A DNA stretch of 64,000 bases. Source: G963691835 sp963691835 (GTDB lineage: Bacteria > Pseudomonadota > Alphaproteobacteria > Thalassobaculales > Thalassobaculaceae). The stretch lies in NCBI GenBank assembly GCA_963691835.1, contig OY829383.1, positions 4,836,001-4,900,000 on the forward strand, in the 5' to 3' direction. Position numbers and translations under genes: made by a program. This document shows, in pieces, positions 25,994 through 33,862 of the stretch (position 1 is its first letter; every line of letters begins with the position of its first letter). Under the pieces are notes generated by a model. The model was not told the DNA's origin, searched no databases, and saw nothing but the letters and a program-made list of their open reading frames with translations.

Positions 25994-27509
25994 GGCCAGA
26001 TACTCCATGATGAGATGCGGTTTCGGCTGCGGCGACTGCGATGATCGCTTCCTCGGTGATGGCGGATCCGCTCAGATGGTCCGCTATCTCGCCGTCGCGC
26101 ATGACGTAGACCCGGTCGCAGAGTCCGACGATCTCGATCAGTTCGGAAGAGATGACGAGGACCGCCATACCGTCATTGGCCAGTTTGCGGATCGCTCTGT
26201 AGATCTCGGACTTTGCTCCGACATCGACACCGCGTGTGGGCTCATCCAGCAGCATCATCACCGGCTCGTTCTCCAGGATGCGGCCAAGCAGGATTTTCTG
26301 CTGGTTACCGCCCGAGAGAGCCGTGATCGGCAGGCCGGGATGGTCGACAACAACGTTGAACTGGTCGATCAGGGGACCGGCGCGCTCCTCCTCCAAGGTG
26401 CTAGGCAGGTAGCTCGACGAAGCGCCCGCGCCGAGTGTCGTCGCGGCCAGGTTCCAGCCCACCGAAGAGGCGCCGAACAGCCCATCGTCCTTACGGCTCT
26501 CGGTCAGCAGAACCATGCCGCGGGCAAGACTTTCAGCGGGCGACCGTTGCTCGTATGGGGCGCCCGCGAGATGGACCGTCCCACTCGACCGTTCCGCGCC
26601 ATAGATCGCCAGCGCGAGTTCGGTGCGGCCGGAGCCCACAAGGCCGGCGAGGCCAACGATCTCTCCTTTGTGCACCTCAAGCGCAACTGCAGGAGAGTCC
26701 GGCGTGACCCTCAGGTTCTCAACGCCAAGCAAGGCTGGGCCAATCGAGGCGGCGTCGGCCTTTGGCGGAAACAGATCGCCGAGTTCCCGGCCGACCATGG
26801 CAGCCACGACCTTGTCGTGCGTGTAGTTCTCGATCGGGCCTTGGGAGGTAACGACACCGTCCTTGATTACCGTGATGTCGGAGCAAACCTCGAAGATCTC
26901 GTCCAGACGATGTGAGACATAGACAATGCCGATGCCCTTGGCCCGCAGATCCTTAATCAGCTTGAAGAGGTGAGCCGTCTCGTTCTGAGACAGGACGGCC
27001 GTCGGCTCATCCAGGATGAGGACTTTGGCGTCCGTGCGCAGCGCCTTGGCGATCTCCACCATCTGTTTGTCGGCAACGCTGAGCCGGTCGACCGTGATGT
27101 TGGGGTCCAGCGTGATGCCAAGACCCGATAGAAGCGCGCGCGCATCGGCGACAAGCCGTTTGCGGTCGATAAGCCCGAGCAGGCCGCGAGGCTCGGCTTC
27201 CAAAAAGATGTTCTCCGCCACGGTCAGCGCGCCGATGGTCGAGAACTCTTGATGGATCACCGCGATCCCGGCGGCGAGGCTCTCGCGCGGCCCGCCCCAC
27301 ACCGCAGCCTGCCCCATGAACTCAACTTGGCCGGCCGTTGGGCTGTAGAGACCGGTGAGGATCTTGATCAGGGTCGATTTGCCAGCGCCATTCTCGCCAC
27401 ACAGGGCGACCCCGGCCCCGGGATAAATCTCGAACTCGATACCCTTCAGGACTTCGTTCCGCCCGAAGGCTTTTGAAATCTCTCTTGCGGCCAGAACCGG
27501 CTGTGACAT
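25986..27509 (-). CDS. Sugar-type ABC importer ATPase, two nucleotide-binding domains (RbsA family)
   Basis: A 507-residue duplicated ATPase, normal for RbsA/XylG/MglA. Domain 1 has Walker A GENGAGKST (38-46) and Walker B VLILDEPTAVL. Domain 2 has the degenerate P-loop GLVGSGRTEL, signature LSGGNQQK and Walker B MMLLDEPTRGVDVG. It energises the two RbsC-like permeases. The ATG at 27509 has an excellent GGAGGGGG site; the frame extends to 27569 without support. Confidence 0.94.
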   Translation of the reverse strand: MSQPVLAAREISKAFGRNEVLKGIEFEIYPGAGVALCGENGAGKSTLIKILTGLYSPTAGQVEFMGQAAVWGGPRESLAAGIAVIHQEFSTIGALTVAENIFLEAEPRGLLGLIDRKRLVADARALLSGLGITLDPNITVDRLSVADKQMVEIAKALRTDAKVLILDEPTAVLSQNETAHLFKLIKDLRAKGIGIVYVSHRLDEIFEVCSDITVIKDGVVTSQGPIENYTHDKVVAAMVGRELGDLFPPKADAASIGPALLGVENLRVTPDSPAVALEVHKGEIVGLAGLVGSGRTELALAIYGAERSSGTVHLAGAPYEQRSPAESLARGMVLLTESRKDDGLFGASSVGWNLAATTLGAGASSSYLPSTLEEERAGPLIDQFNVVVDHPGLPITALSGGNQQKILLGRILENEPVMMLLDEPTRGVDVGAKSEIYRAIRKLANDGMAVLVISSELIEIVGLCDRVYVMRDGEIADHLSGSAITEEAIIAVAAAETASHHGVSGHA

Positions 27510-27552
27510 TTCCCCCTCCCCAGCATTCCTTCCCAAGCGATCCCCGTCGCGT

Positions 27553-27583
27553 TCCCCGGCCGGCGGCATCGGCCGGCCAGGGA
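27553..27583 (-). promoter_or_regulatory. Stem-loop between the binding-protein and ATPase genes
   Basis: Arms TCCC-c-GGCCGGC and GCCGGCC-a-GGGA pair with one C/A mismatch around a 7-nt loop. It lies 10 nt after the binding-protein stop, with no U-tract on the transcribed strand. It probably stabilises the upstream mRNA or partly attenuates transcription. Confidence 0.6.
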
Positions 27584-27593
27584 CGTTCGGTTC

Positions 27594-28721
27594 TTACTTC
27601 GGATAGACGGCCTTGAAGGTCGTGGGGTCGTAGTCGGCACCCACGCCGCTCGACATGATCACCGAGCCCGGTTTGTCCATAAGCGCATAGTCGGCAGTGA
27701 AAACGTCCGCTTTGACCGACGCGGTCTCATGACCTTCGGAGACGACAACCTGCTGGTTGACCTCGATCCGGCGGGGAATGCCCGCACCGCGCAGCACGTC
27801 GAACAACACCTCGAAGCCCTTGGCCCCCATGGCGGGCGGATAGTCGACGCCGACCATCGGCACATCGTGCTTCACGGAGAGCTGGTACATGGCGTTGAAG
27901 TCGCCGCCGGTATGCGGCGGGATCTTGCCGTTCTCATATCCGGCAGCCAGGAAGGCCTCGATCGACCCGGAGCCCTGAAGACCGCTGTCCGCCCAAACGC
28001 CCGAGATCCGATCGCCGTACTTCTGTATCAGCGCCGACATGATGGTCTTGCCGTTGGCCGGCGACCAGGAGGTGTACTGCGTTTCCAGAACCGTTATCTC
28101 CGGAAACTGATTGAAGACCTCCATGGCGGCCTTGATGCGGTTCTCAGCAGGTGACGCCCCGGCGAGACCGCCAAGCATCACCACCTCGCCCTTACCACCA
28201 AGCTTCTCCACCAACCATTGGGCCGAGATGCGGCCAAGCGCCTGGTCGGAGGCGGTAACGAAGGTGACATGGTTCTCTTTGGAGGTGACCTCCCGATCGA
28301 CCAGCACCACTGGCACGCCGCGCCGTTTCGCACGGCGAACAACCGGATCAAGGGCTTCCGCCGTCGCCGGGCTGATCAGAAGAATGTCGACGCCCTGCGC
28401 GATCAGATCCTGGATGTCGGCCGCCTGTTTCGAGGGATCGTCGTTGGCGTCCGTGATGATGAACCGCTCGATTTTCTCGGCGTTGCGTTCAGCCGCAGCC
28501 TCAATGCCGTGCAGCATCGCGACCCGCCACGGGTTGGAGATCGAGGCGTTGGAGAAGCCGATCACATAGGGACCATCCTTCTTGTACTCCGAGGCGTCGT
28601 AGATATCGATCGTGCCCGGGTTCCACAAAAAGGTCCTGGCGACACCCTCATAGTCCGCATGGGCGGTCGCCGCCGTCAGACCGAATGCCAGGGCTGCCCC
28701 GGCGACAAGTAAGTTACGCAT
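27594..28721 (-). CDS. Sugar-type ABC importer periplasmic binding protein
   Basis: A 375-residue Peripla_BP_4-type binding protein. The signal peptide is residues 1-22 (AATAHA-D). Two lobes typical of RbsB/XylF proteins follow, with DILLISPATAEAL and VPVVLVDREV in lobe 1 and GVWADSGLQGSGS and VDYPPAMGAKG in lobe 2. It captures the ligand in the periplasm for the RbsA/RbsC-like proteins downstream. It is strongly paralogous to the sensor domain of the regulator at 22710-24080. The ligand is unknown; an upstream amidohydrolase hints that it could contain an amide or imide rather than be a simple sugar. Confidence 0.93.
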   Translation of the reverse strand: MRNLLVAGAALAFGLTAATAHADYEGVARTFLWNPGTIDIYDASEYKKDGPYVIGFSNASISNPWRVAMLHGIEAAAERNAEKIERFIITDANDDPSKQAADIQDLIAQGVDILLISPATAEALDPVVRRAKRRGVPVVLVDREVTSKENHVTFVTASDQALGRISAQWLVEKLGGKGEVVMLGGLAGASPAENRIKAAMEVFNQFPEITVLETQYTSWSPANGKTIMSALIQKYGDRISGVWADSGLQGSGSIEAFLAAGYENGKIPPHTGGDFNAMYQLSVKHDVPMVGVDYPPAMGAKGFEVLFDVLRGAGIPRRIEVNQQVVVSEGHETASVKADVFTADYALMDKPGSVIMSSGVGADYDPTTFKAVYPK

Positions 28722-28803
28722 GGTCGTCCTCCGTCGTTAGGCGTGGCCGATGGCCCGCCTTTGTTGTCTTTGCGGTGGTGGGAAAGGCGCGGAACGCCGC
28801 GCC

Positions 28804-30093
28804 CTATTCGGCGGCGATCAGAAGCGCGTCCATGGGAGCGACCGCCGTGTTCGGTCCCTTCCAGATCACGCCGTCCTTCATGATCATCGCCAGGTTCTCG
28901 CGTTTCTGGACCAAGGAGACGTCCTGGGTTACGTCGCCTTTCACAAGGATCAGGTCGGCGAGAAAGCCTTCTTTGATTTGGCCGAGGCTGTCGGCCATGC
29001 CCATAAGCCGGGCGCCGACTGAGGTCGCACAGCGCAGTGCCTCCACCGGGGAGTAGCCGAAGTACCGCACAAAGTGCTCGATATCCCGGGCGTTCGTGCC
29101 CATCGGCGTGACGGCGAACCCATAGTCCCCGCCCACCACGACCGGAATCCCGCGTTTGCGGATCTCGTGGTAGGTCGCGCAGCAAGCCTCAAACTTCCGG
29201 AACAGACCGAGATCTGCGGCAACGTCAGGCGTGATGCCGACGGCTTCTCCCTCTTTGGTCGCGTTATGGACCAAACCGAACGCCGGGCCGACAAAGGCGG
29301 TGTCCTTAACCGATTCCAGCGCGTCGAGTGCCTCCTCGTCCGCGAAGTCGCAGTGATAGATGCAATCGATGCCGTGCTTGACCGCCATCTTCACACTCTG
29401 GGAAGAGCGTGCATGGGCAGCGGTCATCTTGCCGAAGGTTTTCGCGACCTTCACCAGGGCGGCAACCTCCTCATCCTCGGTCGGGGTGATCTCCGCCCGG
29501 GCATGGCTGACGAACTCGTCGCCGGAGATGTTGATCTTGAGGGTGTCGACACCGTCGCGAACACATTCCCGGGCCACGCGACGCATCTCGTCGGCGCCAT
29601 CGGCGATCAGACCGAAGCTTTCCTGATGAATGTTGCGGCGGCGCTCGTCACCGAGGCCAGCAGTGGTCGTGATCTCGGGGCTACCGGCACGCATACGAGG
29701 GCCGACAATCATGCCTGCGTTGATCGCGTCACGTGCCGTCACGCCTAGCAACGGCTTGGCGGAGGCCGCCTCAAAGATTGACGTGAAGCCGTGACTTAGC
29801 AGCAGTTTGCAGTTCTGCGCCGTCAGCAGCATGTGCTGCTCGGCCGTGATTCGGCCCAACTCTGGCGGCTCATTGATTCCGGTGAAGCTCGGGTGGCAGT
29901 GGCCTTCGACCATGCCCGGCATCAGGGTCATGCCTGAGCCGTCAATCTCTTGGCCGGCAAGATCGGCTGGGACGTCCGTTCCGTCGATAACCTTGCGAAT
30001 GGTGTTGTTCTCGACCACGACGGTAGCCGGACGGGCAGCGTCCGCTACCCCATCCCAGACCATCGCGCCTTTGATTGCGGTGGTGGTCATCAT
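28804..30093 (-). CDS. Metal-dependent amidohydrolase, imidazolonepropionase-like
   Basis: A 429-residue amidohydrolase-superfamily enzyme. The strand-1 metal motif is EGHCHP, the lysine position is in TLKINISGDE, further ligand histidines are in AAHARS and YHCDFAD, and the strand-8 Asp is in VVGGDYGFAV. The motif has HCH where HxH is standard. It should hydrolyse a C-N or C-O bond in the cytoplasm. The ATG at 30093 has GGGAGGAC directly upstream. It is the first gene of the eight-kilobase importer operon, so its substrate is probably what the importer brings in. Confidence 0.9.
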   Translation of the reverse strand: MMTTTAIKGAMVWDGVADAARPATVVVENNTIRKVIDGTDVPADLAGQEIDGSGMTLMPGMVEGHCHPSFTGINEPPELGRITAEQHMLLTAQNCKLLLSHGFTSIFEAASAKPLLGVTARDAINAGMIVGPRMRAGSPEITTTAGLGDERRRNIHQESFGLIADGADEMRRVARECVRDGVDTLKINISGDEFVSHARAEITPTEDEEVAALVKVAKTFGKMTAAHARSSQSVKMAVKHGIDCIYHCDFADEEALDALESVKDTAFVGPAFGLVHNATKEGEAVGITPDVAADLGLFRKFEACCATYHEIRKRGIPVVVGGDYGFAVTPMGTNARDIEHFVRYFGYSPVEALRCATSVGARLMGMADSLGQIKEGFLADLILVKGDVTQDVSLVQKRENLAMIMKDGVIWKGPNTAVAPMDALLIAAE

Positions 30094-30498
30094 GTCCTCC
30101 CAAGACAGGCGTTTTCTTTTGACCGTACGGAAACGACCGTCAGGGTTCGATGCCCAACCACATCGAATATGACCACATATTGGACTAGTACATTATGCAG
30201 TGATTTTGGCGCAGGGATGTGGATTGCCCACGCTTTGAGGCCACTGAATCCGCGGTGAGGAGACGACCGCCCAGCCATAAACGCGCGAGCGGGTAGGCCT
30301 GCCTGGGTGCGGGCTGTCTTCGATGGCGCTCAGACCGCCGGGCATTCCTGGTACCAAAGATTTCCCAGGTGTCGTCCATGCTTCTCCGCCCCGAATGAGG
30401 CTGCGTTCACTTTCTTGTGCGGTCCAGCCGTACCGCATGGAAACCGTTTCAGGATGGGAATAGGGTCCGCCCCGATAATTTCGTTACCGGCTACTCCT
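30094..30498. other. 405-bp divergent intergenic region
   Basis: This separates the amidohydrolase start from the winged-helix/TPR gene. It must contain both promoters. I see the AATATG/CATATT dyad listed separately and no convincing small gene: several short open frames cross it but lack ribosome sites and protein-like composition. Confidence 0.6.
30166..30181. promoter_or_regulatory. AATATG-N4-CATATT dyad, candidate operator of the importer operon
   Basis: Perfect 6-bp arms with a 4-nt spacer lie 73 bp upstream of the first gene of the amidohydrolase-importer operon, in an AT-rich patch of otherwise GC-rich DNA. It is a candidate site for the operon's own IclR-type regulators. Confidence 0.45.
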
Positions 30499-31698
30499 AT
30501 GAGACTTTCAGTCGACGGCTGGCGTATCGACCGCGCCACACGCCAAGCAACCAAAGATGACATCACGGTCTCTTTGTCCCCTCGGGCGCTGAGATTGCTT
30601 GACGAACTGGCAAATGCCGGAGGGGCGGTTCTGCAAAGAGCTGAACTCTTGGATCGCATTTGGCCCCATGTGACTGTGAGCGACGAGAGCCTCTCCCAGG
30701 TTGTGTCGGAACTTCGCCGAAAGCTCCGGAACAGGGCATTGATCCAGACGGTTGCGAAGACAGGGTATCGGCTGACAAGACCCGTCATCCGGCCTGTTGA
30801 GGTAAAACCCGGATCCAGACCCAGCCCCCGTTCCGCGCCGACAAACCTGGAAGCGCGTGCACTTTGCCTAGAGGCGCGTGCCGAGATGGTCCGATGTGGT
30901 CAAGGCTCCATCGAACGGGCGGAGCAGCTCACCGCTGAAGCTGTCGACATCGCGCCGGACTGCGCATCCGTTCGCGCGGAACGGTCGATTGCTCTGGCCA
31001 GGGCAAACACATACTGGTCAGAGGGCAGGCGGATACTTAGCGAGGCGCACACGGAGGCGGAGATCGCGGTTTCACTTGATCCGTCCTCTGCTCTCGCCCA
31101 ATCCGCCTTGGGATATGCGCATGCGTTGTTCGGGCATTGGGAAGCGGCTGAGGCTGCGCACGCAATCGCTCTCGCGCGCGGCGACCGCGACCCACTCATC
31201 CTGCATAACGTCGCTTGGTACTTGATGTCCCGTGGCAAATGGCGCGCGGCCATCGCCTACTTCGAGCAAGTGGGAGATCTGGAGCCCAACAACATCAAAG
31301 GCTTTCTCATCGCCGCCCAACTGTCTTCGGGACACGATGCGCTCCGGTCACGACGGAATGCCGAACGGGCCTTGAGGCGTGCCCGCGCACGGATAGAGGT
31401 CGACCCCTCAGATCCGCGGGCACTGACGGCGTCGGCAGTGTTGATGGCCCTCCTGGGAGAGGCACAGGCCGCTTACACATCGATGGGACAGATCGATGTG
31501 CAGGCGAGCAGCCAGGCCATCTATCATGCCTCCGCGATGGCGCTCATCGGAGAAACCGATCAAGCGCTCCGGCTATTGGAAGAGCTTTTTGACCATGGCT
31601 GGCGGGACGTGTTCTGGCTGGATGCCGATCCGGGCTTGCGGGCGCTCAAGGAGAACCCGAAGTTCCGCCGCATGCGCCATTATCTGACGGCGGCCTAA
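30499..31698 (+). CDS. OmpR-type winged-helix regulator with TPR repeats (CadC/HilA-like)
   Basis: A 399-residue protein. Residues 1-100 form an OmpR/PhoB-type DNA-binding domain: LSPRALRLLDELANAGGAVLQRAELLDRIWPHVTVSDESLSQVVSELRRKL and the wing VAKTGYRL. From about 130 on it is helical with TPR-like repeats (for example AQSALGYAHALFGHWEAAEAAHAIAL). There is no receiver domain and no membrane segment, so it is a cytoplasmic one-component regulator. ATG 30499 begins the conserved domain; the frame is open to 30307. The peroxiredoxin gene follows 109 bp later, with period-11 repeats between. Confidence 0.87.
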   Translation: MRLSVDGWRIDRATRQATKDDITVSLSPRALRLLDELANAGGAVLQRAELLDRIWPHVTVSDESLSQVVSELRRKLRNRALIQTVAKTGYRLTRPVIRPVEVKPGSRPSPRSAPTNLEARALCLEARAEMVRCGQGSIERAEQLTAEAVDIAPDCASVRAERSIALARANTYWSEGRRILSEAHTEAEIAVSLDPSSALAQSALGYAHALFGHWEAAEAAHAIALARGDRDPLILHNVAWYLMSRGKWRAAIAYFEQVGDLEPNNIKGFLIAAQLSSGHDALRSRRNAERALRRARARIEVDPSDPRALTASAVLMALLGEAQAAYTSMGQIDVQASSQAIYHASAMALIGETDQALRLLEELFDHGWRDVFWLDADPGLRALKENPKFRRMRHYLTAA

Positions 31699-31703
31699 CA
31701 GGA

Positions 31704-31730
31704 TTCAGGTTTCTTTCAGATCTCTTTCAG
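31704..31730 (+). promoter_or_regulatory. Three TTCAG direct repeats, exact 11-bp period
   Basis: TTCAG starts at 31704, 31715 and 31726, giving two successive 11-bp steps; the 11-mers share T-rich flanks. OmpR/PhoB-family winged helices bind tandem half-sites about one helical turn apart with this spacing. The preceding gene encodes such a domain and the following gene is the peroxiredoxin, so this is a candidate activator site. Confidence 0.6.
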
Positions 31731-31767
31731 GACCTTCCTGATCACTGGAAATACAAAACGGCATGGA

Positions 31768-31786
31768 TCACGCCACAACGGCGTGA
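31768..31786. promoter_or_regulatory. Hairpin in the peroxiredoxin leader
   Basis: 7-bp arms TCACGCC and GGCGTGA with a 5-nt loop lie 21 bp before the peroxiredoxin ATG. It may be a 5-prime leader stem or the second half of the promoter control region. Confidence 0.35.
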
Positions 31787-31807
31787 CGTTCAAAGAAGGA
31801 TGAAACC

Positions 31808-32467
31808 ATGCCACTTTCCATCAACGCCACCGCACCGAACTTCAAAGCCGACACGACTGAGGGAGCGATCGACTTCTACGAATGGCTCGGCGATAGCTGG
31901 TGCGTTCTGTTCTCCCACCCCAAGGACTTCACCCCGATCTGCACCACGGAAATCGGGGCGGTCGCAAAGGTGAAAGGCGAGTTCGATCGCCGCGGCGTGA
32001 AGCTCATCGGGCTGTCTGTGGATCCGGTGTCGGATCACGTTCGCTGGTCTAAAGACATCAACACCGCCACGGGGTACAGCCCGAACTTTCCCATGATCGG
32101 GGACCCGGACCTCAGCATCGCCAAGCTCTATGGCATGCTGCCCGAGGATGCTTCCGGCGCCTCCTCAGAGCGGACCGCCATGGACAACGCGACGGCCCGG
32201 ACGCTCTTCATCATCGGACCCGACAAGAAGATCAAACTCACGATCTCCTATCCGATGACAACTGGCCGCAATTTCGACGAGACTCTCCGGGTGATCGACA
32301 GCCTCCAACTCACCGCACGTCACCAGCTTGCGACGCCTGCAAACTGGGTGAACGGCGAAGACGTCGTCATTGTTCCGGCCGTCAAAGACGAAACCGCCCG
32401 GGAGCGGTTCCCTAATGGCTGGAAGAGCCCGGTTCCCTATCTCCGGCTCGTCGGTATGCCTGCGTGA
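31808..32467 (+). CDS. 1-Cys peroxiredoxin (Prx6 type)
   Basis: A 219-residue peroxiredoxin. The peroxidatic Cys45 sits in HPKDFTPICTTE (37-48), with Thr42 in the expected position. The length and the C-terminal extension ending PVPYLRLVGMPA place it in the Prx6/1-Cys class; Cys32 is the only other cysteine, so there is no classical resolving cysteine. It reduces hydrogen peroxide and organic hydroperoxides in the cytoplasm. A GAAGGATGA ribosome site precedes the ATG. It lies downstream of the winged-helix/TPR regulator and is probably its target. Confidence 0.94.
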   Translation: MPLSINATAPNFKADTTEGAIDFYEWLGDSWCVLFSHPKDFTPICTTEIGAVAKVKGEFDRRGVKLIGLSVDPVSDHVRWSKDINTATGYSPNFPMIGDPDLSIAKLYGMLPEDASGASSERTAMDNATARTLFIIGPDKKIKLTISYPMTTGRNFDETLRVIDSLQLTARHQLATPANWVNGEDVVIVPAVKDETARERFPNGWKSPVPYLRLVGMPA

Positions 32468-32743
32468 AGCCCTGACTTTCTTCACTGAGAGATCAGATCC
32501 CCCGAGAGGGTCAGGCCTATTCCCACCTCTACTAGAAGCGTGGCGAATGGGACTGATCCTCTCACTCCCTACAAGCCATATGGACAGTGTTGCCAGACCC
32601 CGGGTCATCAGAGCCTCTAAGGGCAAGCGAGGCGGCGTTGCGCTCTATCCTCCTATGTCTTGGAAAAGCAACGTCATTGCCATCGCCCGCTTCGCGGCTG
32701 TACGTAGATCAGTGAAATTATTCGGATTTCAGATCTAAGGCAG

Positions 32744-33694
32744 ATGGCAAGAAAATCTGACAACGGCGGCCGGTTGGATGATGCGGCCCGCGCGGGCTGG
32801 CTCTACTACGTCGCGCAGAACACTCAAGACGAGATCGCTGAGAAAATGCGCGTCTCGCGCCAGTCGGCGCAGCGTCTGGTCGCGCTTGCGATGCGGGAGC
32901 GGCTGGTGAAGTTCCGTCTCGACCATCCGATCGCTCATTGCATGGATCTGGCCGAGCGTCTCAAGGACCGCTACGGGCTCACCTACTGCGAGGTAACCCT
33001 GGCAGATCCAAGTTCGGACGACCCGGCCCTTGGGATCGCCCAGGTCGCCGCCGACGAGATGGAGAAGATACTCGGCGCGGACCAGCCGGTGGTCATGGCG
33101 CTCGGCACGGGGCGGGAGATCCGTGGTGCCGTGGAGCAGATGTCACCGATGCGGTGCCCGCATCACAAAGTGGTTTCCCTTGTCGGCAACCTCGCCCCTG
33201 ACGGCTCCGCCAGTTTCAACGACGTGATCATGCGGATCGGCGACACGGTCCAGGCGCCTCACTATCCCATGGCTGTTCCGGTGATCGCGACGTCAAAGCA
33301 AGAACGGGACGTTCTGTGCTCTCAGGTTCCGATCCGCAGCAACATCGAACTGGCAGAGAGCGCGGACATCGCGTTTGTCGGCATAGGAGAGGTCGACGAT
33401 TCCCCGCCCCTGCTGACCGACGGGTTCATCACACAACAGGAACTTCTGGAGCTTCAGGGTGCTGGTGCGGCCGGCGAGATCGTCGGATGGGCATTCGACG
33501 ATCAGGGAACGCTGATCGAAGGTCTGACCAATGACCGTGTCGCCAGTGTTCCACTGAGCAAACTGGCCGACCTTCCTGTCATCGGTGTTGCGAGAGGCGC
33601 CAAGAAACTGAGGGCCATGCGCGCGGCCCTTGCCGGACGCTGGGTCACCGGTCTCGTGACCGACGAGGCATCGGCGGAACTGCTGCTCTCCTGA
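32744..33694 (+). CDS. SorC/DeoR-type sugar-binding transcriptional regulator
   Basis: A 316-residue SorC-family regulator. The N-terminal HTH is AAWLYYV-like (RAGWLYYVAQNTQDEIAEKMRVSRQSAQRLVALA), followed by the sugar-phosphate-binding domain with VVMALGTGREIRGAVEQM and VVSLVGNLAPDGSASFN. The C-terminus has PVIGVARGAKKLRAMRAALAGRWVTGLVTDE, the usual SorC end. It sits upstream of, and in the same direction as, the polyol operon, and probably controls it in response to a polyol or sugar phosphate. The 276-bp gap before it holds no recognisable gene. Confidence 0.93.
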   Translation: MARKSDNGGRLDDAARAGWLYYVAQNTQDEIAEKMRVSRQSAQRLVALAMRERLVKFRLDHPIAHCMDLAERLKDRYGLTYCEVTLADPSSDDPALGIAQVAADEMEKILGADQPVVMALGTGREIRGAVEQMSPMRCPHHKVVSLVGNLAPDGSASFNDVIMRIGDTVQAPHYPMAVPVIATSKQERDVLCSQVPIRSNIELAESADIAFVGIGEVDDSPPLLTDGFITQQELLELQGAGAAGEIVGWAFDDQGTLIEGLTNDRVASVPLSKLADLPVIGVARGAKKLRAMRAALAGRWVTGLVTDEASAELLLS

Positions 33695-33695
33695 G

Positions 33696-33710
33696 ACTCT
33701 CCCAGAGAGT
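33696..33710 (+). terminator. Weak hairpin after the SorC gene
   Basis: Perfect 6-bp arms ACTCTC and GAGAGT with a 3-nt loop are followed by TCTTTAAG. It lies immediately after the regulator stop and may terminate or slow transcription before the polyol operon promoter. Confidence 0.4.
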
Positions 33711-33786
33711 TCTTTAAGTAATTGAAAAATATAGAAACCTGGAGATCGAGCCGGATGAGCGCTCCTGACTCGGGAACAGATTTATG

Positions 33787-33836
33787 TTGACAGTTCGATC
33801 ACACAAAACGAAGATTTGCCCAATAATATAGCAAAT
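33787..33836 (+). promoter_or_regulatory. Candidate smo promoter and operator
   Basis: A consensus-like -35 TTGACA is at 33787-33792, but the -10 region about 17 bp on is poor, consistent with an activator. An inverted repeat ATTTGC-N11-GCAAAT (33814-33836) overlaps the likely start region, 27 bp before the smoE ATG, and is a candidate SorC-family operator. Confidence 0.4.
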
Positions 33837-33862
33837 GCTCAATCCGTAAGGGGAGGTAACAA

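Noticed and set aside
30185..30438. Overlapping short minus-strand frames in the amidohydrolase/winged-helix divergent region
   Set aside because: They compete with each other, lack ribosome sites and cover what must be two promoters.
32370..32738. A 122-codon plus-strand frame between the peroxiredoxin and SorC genes
   Set aside because: It overlaps the peroxiredoxin in another frame, has no ribosome site and no recognisable domain; the gap is better read as noncoding.
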